The notes beneath the pieces are model-generated. The model was not told the origin of the DNA and made no database searches. It was given only the letters and a program-made list of their open reading frames with translations. This document shows, one piece after another, positions 1 to 7,394 of a stretch of 8,873 nt of DNA. Location of the stretch: NCBI GenBank assembly GCA_014879345.1, contig JACSSI010000161.1:1-8873 (forward strand), in the 5' to 3' direction. Every line of letters starts with the position of its first letter. The stretch's first letter is position 1. Position numbers and translations under genes: made by a program. The stretch is from Anaerolineae bacterium (lineage in GTDB: Bacteria; Chloroflexota; Anaerolineae; Promineifilales; Promineifilaceae).

Positions 1-401
1 CGCTGCTGGATGAGCCGATGATTGCCCAGTTGACATTTTATTTGTATCCAGTGACGGGAGAAGAAACGGCCGTTGTCCCACCCATGCCACCTCCGCAAAA
101 GCCTCTCGAAAATGCAGAGGAAGATACTGAAGGAGATGCTCAATACGTTTTCCTCTACGATGGGCAGACAGAGGAATATTTGGCGACGCTCTACTGGGAT
201 TTAAGCAATGCCCAGGCCTGGCAGCGGCACACCGTCGATTTGAAGGCGTATGCTGGGCAGGAAATCATGCTCTATTTTGGCGCGAAAAATGATGGGCTGA
301 ACGGGGCAACGGGCATGTATATTGATGACGTGTCACTGCTGGTGATAGACGACTCTCTGTTTCCATACAAGACCTATCTGCCTATCGTTCTGAAACAGTG
401 A
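1..401 (+). CDS. C-terminal part of a secreted jelly-roll (MAM/CBM-like) surface protein, 5' truncated by the window
   Basis: The reading frame is open from base 3 to the TGA at 399-401, so about 132 codons of a longer gene are visible; the ATG at 18 is probably internal because the frame is open upstream and no Shine-Dalgarno precedes it. The segment from LTFYLYPV through WQRHTVDLKAYAGQEIMLYFG to GMYIDDVSL has the alternating beta-strand pattern of a jelly-roll domain of the MAM/immune-inhibitor-A accessory type, which binds carbohydrate or protein in secreted proteins. An acidic Pro-rich insert (PPMPPPQKPLENAEEDTEGD, about residues 31-50) lies between strands. The protein ends YKTYLPIVLKQ; a YLP(L/I)(V/I)-type tail is, from my familiarity, common on exported Chloroflexota proteins. 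The N-terminal part, which would hold any catalytic domain and the signal peptide, is outside the window, so the overall function is unknown. It is convergent with pepF. Confidence 0.72.
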   Translation, partial: LLDEPMIAQLTFYLYPVTGEETAVVPPMPPPQKPLENAEEDTEGDAQYVFLYDGQTEEYLATLYWDLSNAQAWQRHTVDLKAYAGQEIMLYFGAKNDGLNGATGMYIDDVSLLVIDDSLFPYKTYLPIVLKQ

Positions 402-500
402 GTCATAATTTGCGGTGTTATCTGGGGGCAGTGATGCACCTCAAGGAATAACCTTTTGCCAGACCTCCGAGGTTTCCAAAACCTCGGAGGTCTCGTTATG
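402..500. other. Intergenic region between convergent genes
   Basis: This 99-bp gap separates the stop codons of the plus-strand secreted protein and the minus-strand pepF. Apart from the palindrome at 461-493 I see no gene, promoter or other structure in it. Confidence 0.6.
461..493. repeat. 33-nt perfect inverted repeat (REP-like), possible bidirectional terminator
   Basis: The left arm AGACCTCCGAGGTTT (461-475) and the right arm AAACCTCGGAGGTCT (479-493) are exact reverse complements around a 3-nt loop CCA. The element lies between two converging stop codons and could end transcription from both sides. Neither flank carries the T-run of an intrinsic terminator (CGTTATG on the plus side; GGCAAAAGG read on the minus strand). 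A mobile or interspersed palindrome of the REP type is therefore at least as likely as a classical terminator. Confidence 0.7.
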
Positions 501-2294
501 TTATACGAACGCTTTGACTGGCATTTGTTCCAGTTCATCCAGCCGTTTAGCCAGCACATCAAAGCCGCCCTGCCAGAATTCGGCGGCGTAGATGTCGATG
601 CCTGCATTCTCCAGGATGGTGGCGGGCGCTTCTGAGCCACCGGCCGCTAAAATCTTCAGGTAACGGGCTTTGAACGGCTCCCCTTCCTGGCGGTATTGTT
701 CGTATAGCGCCAATACCAGCAGATGCCCAAAGGCGTAGGCGTAGACGTAGAACGGGTATTTGTAGATGTGGGGGATCGACAGCCATTCATATTGGAAATC
801 ATCAGAAACATCTACGGCGTCACCAAACTGTTCTTTGAGGTTTGCCAGATATAAAGCGGATATCTCATCGACGCTGGCGCCGTTGTGGATGGCCTCGTGG
901 GCGTCCCGTTCGAAGAGGGCGAAGTAGCTTTGGCGCAGAATGCTTTTGAACCCTTTTTCTACCTCATCAAACATCAATGACCGGCGTGTTTCTTCGTCGG
1001 CATCCTGGAGCAGGCGGTCAACGAGCAGCATTTCGGCAAAGTTGGAGGCTGTTTCTGCCAGGGGCAGGGAGGGATGCTGGTTGAGGACGTTGTGGTGTTC
1101 GGCCAGCATGGAGTGCATGGCGTGGCCCAGTTCATGTGCCAGGGTGGTGACGTTTTCCACTTTGCCCTGGTAGGATTGCAGCACCCAGGGGGTACAGTCT
1201 GGGACGGGTGTGGCACAGAAAGCGCCGCTGCGTTTGCCCGGCCGTACTTCGCTGTCCAGATGGTTTTCGGCGAAGACGCGCTCTGCCAATTGGGCGATGT
1301 GCGGGTCAAATTCCTGGAAGCTTTGCAGGACGATGGCGGCAGCTTCAGCGAAGGGATAGGTTTGTTCGCTGCCGACAACAGGGGCATAGATGTCGTAACG
1401 GGGCAGTTTGTCCAAACCGAGCCATTTGGCTTTGAGTTTGAAGTAGCGCTGGATGATGCCTTTGTTTTCACGCACGACGGATAGCAGGGTATCGACGACT
1501 TCGTCGGGTATGTCGTTGCCCAGGTTGCGGGTGGCGATGGGGGTTTCAAAGTGGCGCAGATCGAGGTTTTCGCTGCGCCAGTCGCGCACGAGAGCCTGGT
1601 AAATTTGCCCCAGAATGGGGGCGTCGCTGGCGTAGACGCGGTTGAGTTCCTGGTAGGCGGCCTGGCGTTGGGCGGGGTCGTTTGCGAAGAAGTAGGTGGA
1701 TAATTCGCCGCGTGTCATGGTTTTTGTTTCACCGTCTATTTGGAGGGCAAATGTGTAGCGGTTGGTGATGGAGTCGTAGAGTTGGTCGAGGGCAGAACGG
1801 CCGTTTACATTTTTAAGGTTGATGATGCGTTCTTCGGCCTCACTCAATGTGTGTGGCACTTCGCGGCGCAGCGTTTCCAGCCAGTAGCGATATTCCCCGG
1901 CCGTTTTCAGCAGGCGGTTTACCGTTTCTTCCGGCGCGGCTTTCCACCATAATTCAAAAAACAGGGTGCGATTGCTGCTTTCGGCATACCGTTGATTGAT
2001 GCGAGCCATGAAGTTTTGCGCTTCCTGGTTTTGGGTGTCTGCGGCAAATGATAAGCCAGAAAAGCCGCTTAAACAGCTCATCTTGCGCCCGATTGTTTCG
2101 TAACTGTCCAGCATGGTTTGGAAATCGGCTGCGTTTAGATCATCGTTTAATTTTGATTGGAACGTTTCAAAGTGGCTGATTAAAGAATCTAATTCAGCCA
2201 GGGCGTCGGTGACGGCTTCTGATTTGATGGCTGGGAATAAATCAGCCAGGCTCCAGGCTTGTTGGGTGTAGTGGGTTGAGGAATTTGTGGTCAC
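501..2294 (-). CDS. pepF: Oligoendopeptidase F, zinc metallopeptidase of family M3B
   Basis: This 597-residue cytoplasmic zinc peptidase is predicted to hydrolyse short peptides (in the characterised family, roughly 7-17 residues) during peptide turnover. The catalytic motif HELGH is at residues 387-391 (zinc ligands His387 and His391, catalytic Glu388), and the probable third zinc ligand Glu414 is in AETAS. The region IPHIYKYPFYVYAYAFG (about 507-523) matches the Tyr/His-rich substrate-binding segment of M3 enzymes. The helical N-terminal half (about 15-200) and the length near 600 aa fit the whole family, so the gene looks intact. There is no signal peptide. The GTG start is chosen because an AAAGGAG ribosome site lies 6 nt upstream; no upstream gene overlaps it. 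It follows the large STAND gene on the same strand by 98 bp but has its own probable promoter; a functional link to that gene is not evident. It could equally be named generically as an M3 family oligoendopeptidase. Confidence 0.95.
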   Translation of the reverse strand: MTTNSSTHYTQQAWSLADLFPAIKSEAVTDALAELDSLISHFETFQSKLNDDLNAADFQTMLDSYETIGRKMSCLSGFSGLSFAADTQNQEAQNFMARINQRYAESSNRTLFFELWWKAAPEETVNRLLKTAGEYRYWLETLRREVPHTLSEAEERIINLKNVNGRSALDQLYDSITNRYTFALQIDGETKTMTRGELSTYFFANDPAQRQAAYQELNRVYASDAPILGQIYQALVRDWRSENLDLRHFETPIATRNLGNDIPDEVVDTLLSVVRENKGIIQRYFKLKAKWLGLDKLPRYDIYAPVVGSEQTYPFAEAAAIVLQSFQEFDPHIAQLAERVFAENHLDSEVRPGKRSGAFCATPVPDCTPWVLQSYQGKVENVTTLAHELGHAMHSMLAEHHNVLNQHPSLPLAETASNFAEMLLVDRLLQDADEETRRSLMFDEVEKGFKSILRQSYFALFERDAHEAIHNGASVDEISALYLANLKEQFGDAVDVSDDFQYEWLSIPHIYKYPFYVYAYAFGHLLVLALYEQYRQEGEPFKARYLKILAAGGSEAPATILENAGIDIYAAEFWQGGFDVLAKRLDELEQMPVKAFV

Positions 2295-2300
2295 GTGAAA

Positions 2301-2307
2301 CTCCTTT
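2301..2307 (-). promoter_or_regulatory. Ribosome binding site of pepF
   Basis: Read on the minus strand the sequence is AAAGGAG, 6 nt before the GTG at 2292-2294. This fixes the non-ATG start of pepF, and is the only strong Shine-Dalgarno in the window. Confidence 0.85.
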
Positions 2308-2314
2308 AGTTTTT

Positions 2315-2348
2315 AGATTGGACCAATCTCAAAGATTGGTGCAATCTT
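2315..2348. promoter_or_regulatory. Tandem palindromes in the pepF leader, candidate operator
   Basis: There are two related palindromes 18 bp apart. The first is AGATTGG-A-CCAATCT (2315-2329) and the second is AAGATTG-GTG-CAATCTT (2332-2348). The inner halves also pair with each other: ACCAATCT (2322-2329), loop CAA, AGATTGGT (2333-2340). The result is four alternating half-sites with 1, 3 and 2 nt spacers. They lie between the probable -10 box (2363-2368) and the ribosome site, so they would be in the 5' untranslated leader. They could be a dimeric-repressor operator, alternative RNA hairpins, or an interspersed repeat. No T-run follows on the minus strand, which argues against an intrinsic terminator for the upstream gene. 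Confidence 0.55.
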
Positions 2349-2362
2349 GGCTAGTTGCCACA

Positions 2363-2368
2363 ATTATA
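2363..2368 (-). promoter_or_regulatory. Probable -10 box of the pepF promoter
   Basis: The minus strand reads TATAAT, a perfect sigma-70-type -10 hexamer, about 68 nt upstream of the pepF GTG. At 16-18 bp spacing the upstream hexamers (around 2385-2392, for example AGGTAA) do not resemble TTGACA, so the -35 is weak or absent. Transcription would begin near 2356 and place the tandem palindromes in the leader. Confidence 0.5.
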
Positions 2369-2392
2369 GCTTGATTTTGAATTTGTTACCTT

Positions 2393-5300
2393 TCATGCCA
2401 GCTCCGTTTCGCGTTCCGCGTGGAGCTTGCTGAGACTTTTATATTTGGCGACCCAAAGGCCGATCAGCCCTGTTTTAAGTTCGTATAATGTGGTGACGCC
2501 TTCGCTGACTTCGGCCAGGATTTCGCGCTGGGTGAGGGAGTTGAGGGCGGTGGTGACTTCGGTGGGTTTGAGGGAGATGCCGTAGGTTTCCAGGTATTGC
2601 ATCAGGTCTTCGGGATGGCACAGTCTGTCTACTTCCATGAGATGGGCAACGGCCGTTAACATGGCCTTTTCCGCAAAAGAAGAACGCTGCCAGATATAAG
2701 CAAAGTGGACTTCACCCAGAAGCATCATTTCGTCCAGGGCGGCATTCACATCTGAAATGGTGACGTAGGTGCTGCGTTGGGCGTTGGCGCGTTTAACCAG
2801 CGTGTAGCAGACCAACTGCAAGAAATAAGGATGACCGGCGGTGACGCGCCGGATTTTGTCTAGTGCCAAATCGTCGTAAATGAGGTACGGATCAACCGGT
2901 TCCCGAATAAGCCGGGCGATGGACTCTTCATCCAGGTAGCCGATCTTTTCGTAGAGGGCGATGTTGAACAAAACAGACCAGTAATCGGCCGTCATCTCTT
3001 CCAGGCGGCGCGTGCCAACGAAGATGAAGCTCAAGCCTTCGCTGTGCTGCATGAGGTGGCGGATGTAGGTGAAGAAGGTGGGGGGCAGCAGTCCATCGCG
3101 CACCAGGCTTTCAAATGCTTCAAATTCATCAAATACGAGCAAAAGGGTGGTGCCTTTGGGCAGCAGTTGGCGCACTTTGGGCAGGAAACGGCGCTGGAAT
3201 AAAACGGTAGGCTCTTTTTGCCAAACGGCCGTTCCCGGCACGTCAATGTCAATATCACGCTGCATTAGTGCGTCTGCGATTTGCCATGCCAGGTCAGAGA
3301 GCAGGGCGGGCATGCCTTGTGTGACGCCTAAAGATTGGCAGTCGATGTAGACAGGCAGCAGGTTTTCTGGCAGATGCTGCTGCAAACGCAGCATGATGGA
3401 TGTTTTGCCCGTGCGCCGCTGCCCAAACAGGATGAGGACGTTGCGCTGTGACAGCCGGGCGGCGTTTTCCTCGATGAAGGCAAAAAGCTCTTCACGGCCG
3501 TAAAACAGGGTGCTGTCCTGGCGTAACGGGGTGCCGGGCAGGTAGGGATTGGGGATGGGTTGGAATTCCTGCGAGGGCAGCAGCAAATGCACCATGTCGC
3601 CAAAGAAGAGCTGACGGTCTCGTTTGTTGCGGTCGTCGTAGGTGACGGTGAGGGCGAGGCGGAAGCGGTCTGAGACTTTTGGTTCGATGGTGAAGTTGAT
3701 TTGCCAGGTACGGCGCGGCGGCAAAAATGAGATGATTTTCGGATCGCTGTGGATGGCGTAGGCCGGGTTGTTGTCTAACATGACCATGATATTTTCAGCG
3801 GGAGAACGGCCGTTGTTGGCAATTTCAATAATCACATCCGTCTGGCCAATAGGCAGCAACTGCTTTGTCTTGAGCGTGATGTCCGGTTCTGCCTGACCCC
3901 GTATCTCTTCGATTTCCGCACTAAGCAGTCCTGACCAGCGGCCAATAAGCGCCGCGACCATGGTGCGTTCAATGCTGGCCGGATAATGGCCTAGTTCATT
4001 CCGCAGCAAGTTGGTTAGCAGATTGGCTTCACTCAAATAGATGAGCCGATCATCTATGCGATCCACTCGTTCACTGTCACGGAGATTGGTTAAAATGGGC
4101 AGTAGTTCACCAAGAATCAGGGCTGGTTTGCCTTCAGTGCGCAGGAAAGTGAGCAGTTCTGCTAACTGGGGGCGCAGCAAACTCAGTTCGGTGATAGAAG
4201 GCGCTTCCAGCATGACTTGTCCCGTTTTGCAGGTAGCCATCCAGCGACCCAACCCGTCCCAATCTGCTTTTAAGCGGCTGACTTCATCCAGGGCATTAGA
4301 CATGATAGACAAGCCGGCATTGGGGCGGTCGGCTAACAAAAATAGCCCGTCTGTCAGGTTAGTAATGATCATATCTGCCCGTAGTCGGGCTTCGTTTGCC
4401 AGATTGACGAGGAAATTGGATGCGCCCTGAGTCTGTTGATATTTTTCTTCCAATAAAGGCAGCGTGGCTCGTGGATTTTGTTTGAGCGCCCGATAAAAGC
4501 GGCGTGCCTGGACGGTGGAGGTTTGCCGTTGGCGGATTAAGACGATAGCAGCACCGATGGCAGCAAGCACAAGTCCGGCTGTGATGAAGCGAAAGGGAGA
4601 GGGCTGCGACGGATTGGAAATGATGGGCTTCCCTGTAGGCGGCGTCACATGTCCTTCGTGGAAGCCATCTGTGAAGAAAAAGCGGTATGTTACGGAGCCA
4701 TCTTCTTTTTGGGGGACGGTTAAATTGGGCCAGACGAGATTACCGCCACCGCTGACTTGCCGTTCCCCTTGGGAAAGCCAATTCCTGGTTTGCGGATGAA
4801 GAACCTCAAGGCGCACCATAATATCGTCCCGTTCAACGTCTTGCACGGAGACGGAAAAGCTGCTGATTTCTTGCTCGATGGTAACCTGGGGATTCGTCAG
4901 GAGCGGTGGCCGGTTTTCTTTGGCGCTGAAAAGATGAAGACGGCCGTTATCGGCTGTCACCAGAAGATCAGAGTTGTTTTCGTTGATGTTGTCGACGGCA
5001 TCCAGAGAAAAGATGCTGCTGACGACGTTTAGCTTTTCAGAAATGTCGGGTGGATCCGTGATGAGGTAAATGTTGCCGGTTTTGTCGCCGACTGCGATTT
5101 CCGGGATGGTGTTGTCATCTAGATTGCCATGGAAGATGCTGGTAATGTCGGCGAGGTTTTCGATTTCCCATTCGATGACGGGGGCGCTGTTTCTTAGGCG
5201 AAGGTTTAGCAAGGTATCGTTGTCGGTGGCGATGAGGAATTCGTTGGTAGGGGGCTGTTCGTCGTTTGGCCCGTCTGTTTGCCCTAAATAATGGAGGCTG

Positions 5301-7348
5301 GCTAGAGAACGGCCGTTTAGCGGCAGCGGATAATCTGGGAGCAAGTTGCCCATTCCATCTGTGAGCGTGAAGAATTCACCTTCATTCGTGGTGGCGATAA
5401 AAGCCAGGGGCATCGTACTGTTTTCATTGACCAGATACACGTCTTGCACATCACCAGGGTAGGTAGCAATGGCGATTGGGATGTTAAAGCGATTTGTGGC
5501 GTAAATTGTATCGTTGCTGACAAGCAATAACTCTTTTGCTGAAATGTCTGGGTTAGTGCGGACGAGAATCTGGTTGATAGGCTCGTTAATTTGCATACTA
5601 TCCCAGAGCACGGTTCCCTTATGGTCATACACGATGATTCGCCCTTGATCATCGCCAACCAGAATATCAGGGCTGCTATTGCCGATGAAATCTGTGACAA
5701 GTAAGCTGGTAGCCTGATTATCCAGCACTTGTTCCCACACCTTATCTCCATTTCCGTAGCGCAGTTCTAAAATGCTTTGTGCGGGCAAATCTTTGTTTTC
5801 AGCGGTAGTTTCACGCTCCCGGATAAGGGCGATTTTGGGTGGGTCACCGTTTTCGCCAGATACCTGTGCCATGTGGGTGATGGGACTGCCAGGGTTGATA
5901 ATCCACTGAGTTTCACCTGTCTGACTGAGACGGTGAATACGGCCGTCTTTGGTGCCGATGAGGATTTCGTCGATGCCATCCTGGGTGAGGTCTGTGGTGA
6001 GAACGGCCGTTGGCAGGGAGTTAAACGGATATTCCCACTCGGTGGCAAAGGTGCTGGAGCCAATCCCCAAACCTTGCAATTCAATGCTGGCAAAATCAGC
6101 CAACAGCAGCTCGCTCAACTGGTCATGATTGATATCGACGAGTTGTGTCAGGCCGTGGGCATCTGCTTCTGCGAACTGTTCCAAAATGCGGCCGTCGCTG
6201 TTAACCAGCAGAACGTCAGCCAGTTGATCCGGCTGGGATTGAGAGCGGAGCAGCACAGAAAAAAGCGGCTGCGTTTCTTCGGGTATAAAGGATGCTGTGG
6301 AAATATTCTGCACGATCTGATCCGCATCCGGCGCCAGTTCCTGTGTCCATACGCGGCTGCCTGTCGTGTCGTAGGCAGTTAGCATACCGACTTCTGTGCC
6401 AGCGAGAATAAGAGGCCCAGCCGGTGTCTCTGCCTGTGCCAGGGTGGTGATCGGCTTGTTCAGGGTGCGCAGCCAAACACGATCCCGGTTTGGCTGGTAC
6501 ATGAGCAATTCTCCACGATTGGTGCCCACGACGATATAGGGTGCGTCATCGAGATAGGTGGTCGCCAGCCCGGTGATGCGCCCTGAAACATTGTGTTCCC
6601 ACATCGCTGTGCCTGAATTGTCGATGAGCAAAAGTTGACTGAACCGCCTGGGGGTGAAGGCGCCTAGTAAAATCTCATCGCCTGGCAGCTCTGGATCAAA
6701 GTCTGCAATTTGCATGAGCGGTGTGGCATCTAAACTGGGGTTGGTGTTGTGGATATAGTTCCAGAGCAAATTGCCTTGCTGGTCGTAAAGTTTTAATTGG
6801 CCTGACTGGAGCAAAACCAGAATTTCGGCTTGACCATCCTGGTTATAGTCAAATGGTTGAATGGCAGCGGGAACGGCTGGGTATTGCTTTTGCCAGCTTT
6901 CGCTTTCAGCGTAGCCGGTGGAGGTGAGCAGGGAGAGGGGGATGTCAACGGCCGTTATCGGAATCCGCCACAATTCATCACCATAGTTTGTGAGCAATGC
7001 CAGCTCGTTTTCCATACCGAGCACCACGGCCTGCCCTTGTGTGTTGGGGATGGGTTGGGGCAGTATGCCAACGGCCGTTACCGCTGTGCCTATCTTCTGG
7101 CTCCACTCTCGTTCCCCTTTGCCATTGACAAAAGTCACCTCCCCTTGCTCATCAACGAGGACAAACTCATCAATGCCATCCTCATCCAAATCCGCAGGCA
7201 CAACATGCTGCAAGGAGCCAGAGGCTTCGTATAGCCAATAAGGCGCAATCTGGTTTTGACTGTGTATAGGGGCAGGAGGTAGAAGCAGGAGGAAGAAGCT
7301 AACGGAAATGAGTAGACAAGAAACAGTTAACCGCAAACGACGCCTCAT
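2393..7348 (-). CDS. Giant transmembrane receptor-like protein: beta-propeller ectodomain, one TM helix, cytoplasmic CARDB-like and STAND-type ATPase domains
   Basis: About 1651 aa from the ATG at 7346-7348, chosen because it opens directly onto the signal peptide MRRRLRLTVSCLLISVSFFL; the frame extends back to 7510, but that part lies inside the upstream gene. A GTG at 7385-7387 is an alternative; neither start has a clear Shine-Dalgarno. Order (residues): signal peptide 1-30; FG-GAP/PQQ-like propeller repeats about 35-810, with Ca-binding-type loops such as DLDEDGIDE (53-61) and DLTQDGIDE (453-461) alternating with GxxxW strands; Ig-like sandwich 812-901; TM helix 919-939 followed by Arg/Lys (cytoplasmic side); helical region 946-1146; CARDB-like domain 1151-1255; P-loop ATPase 1271-1636 with FYGREE (1282-1287), Walker A GQRRTGKTS (1309-1317), Walker B LLLVFDEFE (1402-1410), sensor-like FVGTRR (1443-1448), GHPYFLQ (1505-1511) and a C-terminal winged helix. 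It probably senses an extracytoplasmic cue and signals inside. No enzymatic effector domain is seen. Probably co-transcribed with the ATPase-regulator gene 46 bp upstream. Confidence 0.85.
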   Translation of the reverse strand: MRRRLRLTVSCLLISVSFFLLLLPPAPIHSQNQIAPYWLYEASGSLQHVVPADLDEDGIDEFVLVDEQGEVTFVNGKGEREWSQKIGTAVTAVGILPQPIPNTQGQAVVLGMENELALLTNYGDELWRIPITAVDIPLSLLTSTGYAESESWQKQYPAVPAAIQPFDYNQDGQAEILVLLQSGQLKLYDQQGNLLWNYIHNTNPSLDATPLMQIADFDPELPGDEILLGAFTPRRFSQLLLIDNSGTAMWEHNVSGRITGLATTYLDDAPYIVVGTNRGELLMYQPNRDRVWLRTLNKPITTLAQAETPAGPLILAGTEVGMLTAYDTTGSRVWTQELAPDADQIVQNISTASFIPEETQPLFSVLLRSQSQPDQLADVLLVNSDGRILEQFAEADAHGLTQLVDINHDQLSELLLADFASIELQGLGIGSSTFATEWEYPFNSLPTAVLTTDLTQDGIDEILIGTKDGRIHRLSQTGETQWIINPGSPITHMAQVSGENGDPPKIALIRERETTAENKDLPAQSILELRYGNGDKVWEQVLDNQATSLLVTDFIGNSSPDILVGDDQGRIIVYDHKGTVLWDSMQINEPINQILVRTNPDISAKELLLVSNDTIYATNRFNIPIAIATYPGDVQDVYLVNENSTMPLAFIATTNEGEFFTLTDGMGNLLPDYPLPLNGRSLASLHYLGQTDGPNDEQPPTNEFLIATDNDTLLNLRLRNSAPVIEWEIENLADITSIFHGNLDDNTIPEIAVGDKTGNIYLITDPPDISEKLNVVSSIFSLDAVDNINENNSDLLVTADNGRLHLFSAKENRPPLLTNPQVTIEQEISSFSVSVQDVERDDIMVRLEVLHPQTRNWLSQGERQVSGGGNLVWPNLTVPQKEDGSVTYRFFFTDGFHEGHVTPPTGKPIISNPSQPSPFRFITAGLVLAAIGAAIVLIRQRQTSTVQARRFYRALKQNPRATLPLLEEKYQQTQGASNFLVNLANEARLRADMIITNLTDGLFLLADRPNAGLSIMSNALDEVSRLKADWDGLGRWMATCKTGQVMLEAPSITELSLLRPQLAELLTFLRTEGKPALILGELLPILTNLRDSERVDRIDDRLIYLSEANLLTNLLRNELGHYPASIERTMVAALIGRWSGLLSAEIEEIRGQAEPDITLKTKQLLPIGQTDVIIEIANNGRSPAENIMVMLDNNPAYAIHSDPKIISFLPPRRTWQINFTIEPKVSDRFRLALTVTYDDRNKRDRQLFFGDMVHLLLPSQEFQPIPNPYLPGTPLRQDSTLFYGREELFAFIEENAARLSQRNVLILFGQRRTGKTSIMLRLQQHLPENLLPVYIDCQSLGVTQGMPALLSDLAWQIADALMQRDIDIDVPGTAVWQKEPTVLFQRRFLPKVRQLLPKGTTLLLVFDEFEAFESLVRDGLLPPTFFTYIRHLMQHSEGLSFIFVGTRRLEEMTADYWSVLFNIALYEKIGYLDEESIARLIREPVDPYLIYDDLALDKIRRVTAGHPYFLQLVCYTLVKRANAQRSTYVTISDVNAALDEMMLLGEVHFAYIWQRSSFAEKAMLTAVAHLMEVDRLCHPEDLMQYLETYGISLKPTEVTTALNSLTQREILAEVSEGVTTLYELKTGLIGLWVAKYKSLSKLHAERETELA

Positions 7349-7394
7349 GAGCCATGAATGACGTTTTGTAACCGGCAGCCTGTTCACGGCACAC

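Noticed and set aside
690..770. GGCGTA/GACGTA-type short repeats near the pepF 3' end
   Set aside because: They encode the conserved family segment FYVYAYAFG, so repeated Tyr/Val/Ala codons explain them.
1074..1484. A 136-codon plus-strand open frame opposite pepF
   Set aside because: It is antisense to the conserved HELGH-encoding core of pepF, with no start signal or domain of its own.
2315..2348. Intrinsic terminator of the large membrane gene
   Set aside because: The hairpins are only 7-8 bp, AT-rich, and not followed by a T-run on the minus strand; an operator or leader element fits better.
2385..2394. TTACCTTTC shared with 8794-8802 upstream of the STAND operon, as a common regulatory site
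   Set aside because: Nine bases shared between two AT-rich intergenic regions is weak; only the upstream copy is part of a palindrome, and the copy here overlaps a stop codon.
5777..6382. A 201-codon open frame on the plus strand
   Set aside because: It is antisense to the propeller-coding region, has no recognisable domain or ribosome site, and is explained as a shadow of the well-supported minus-strand gene.
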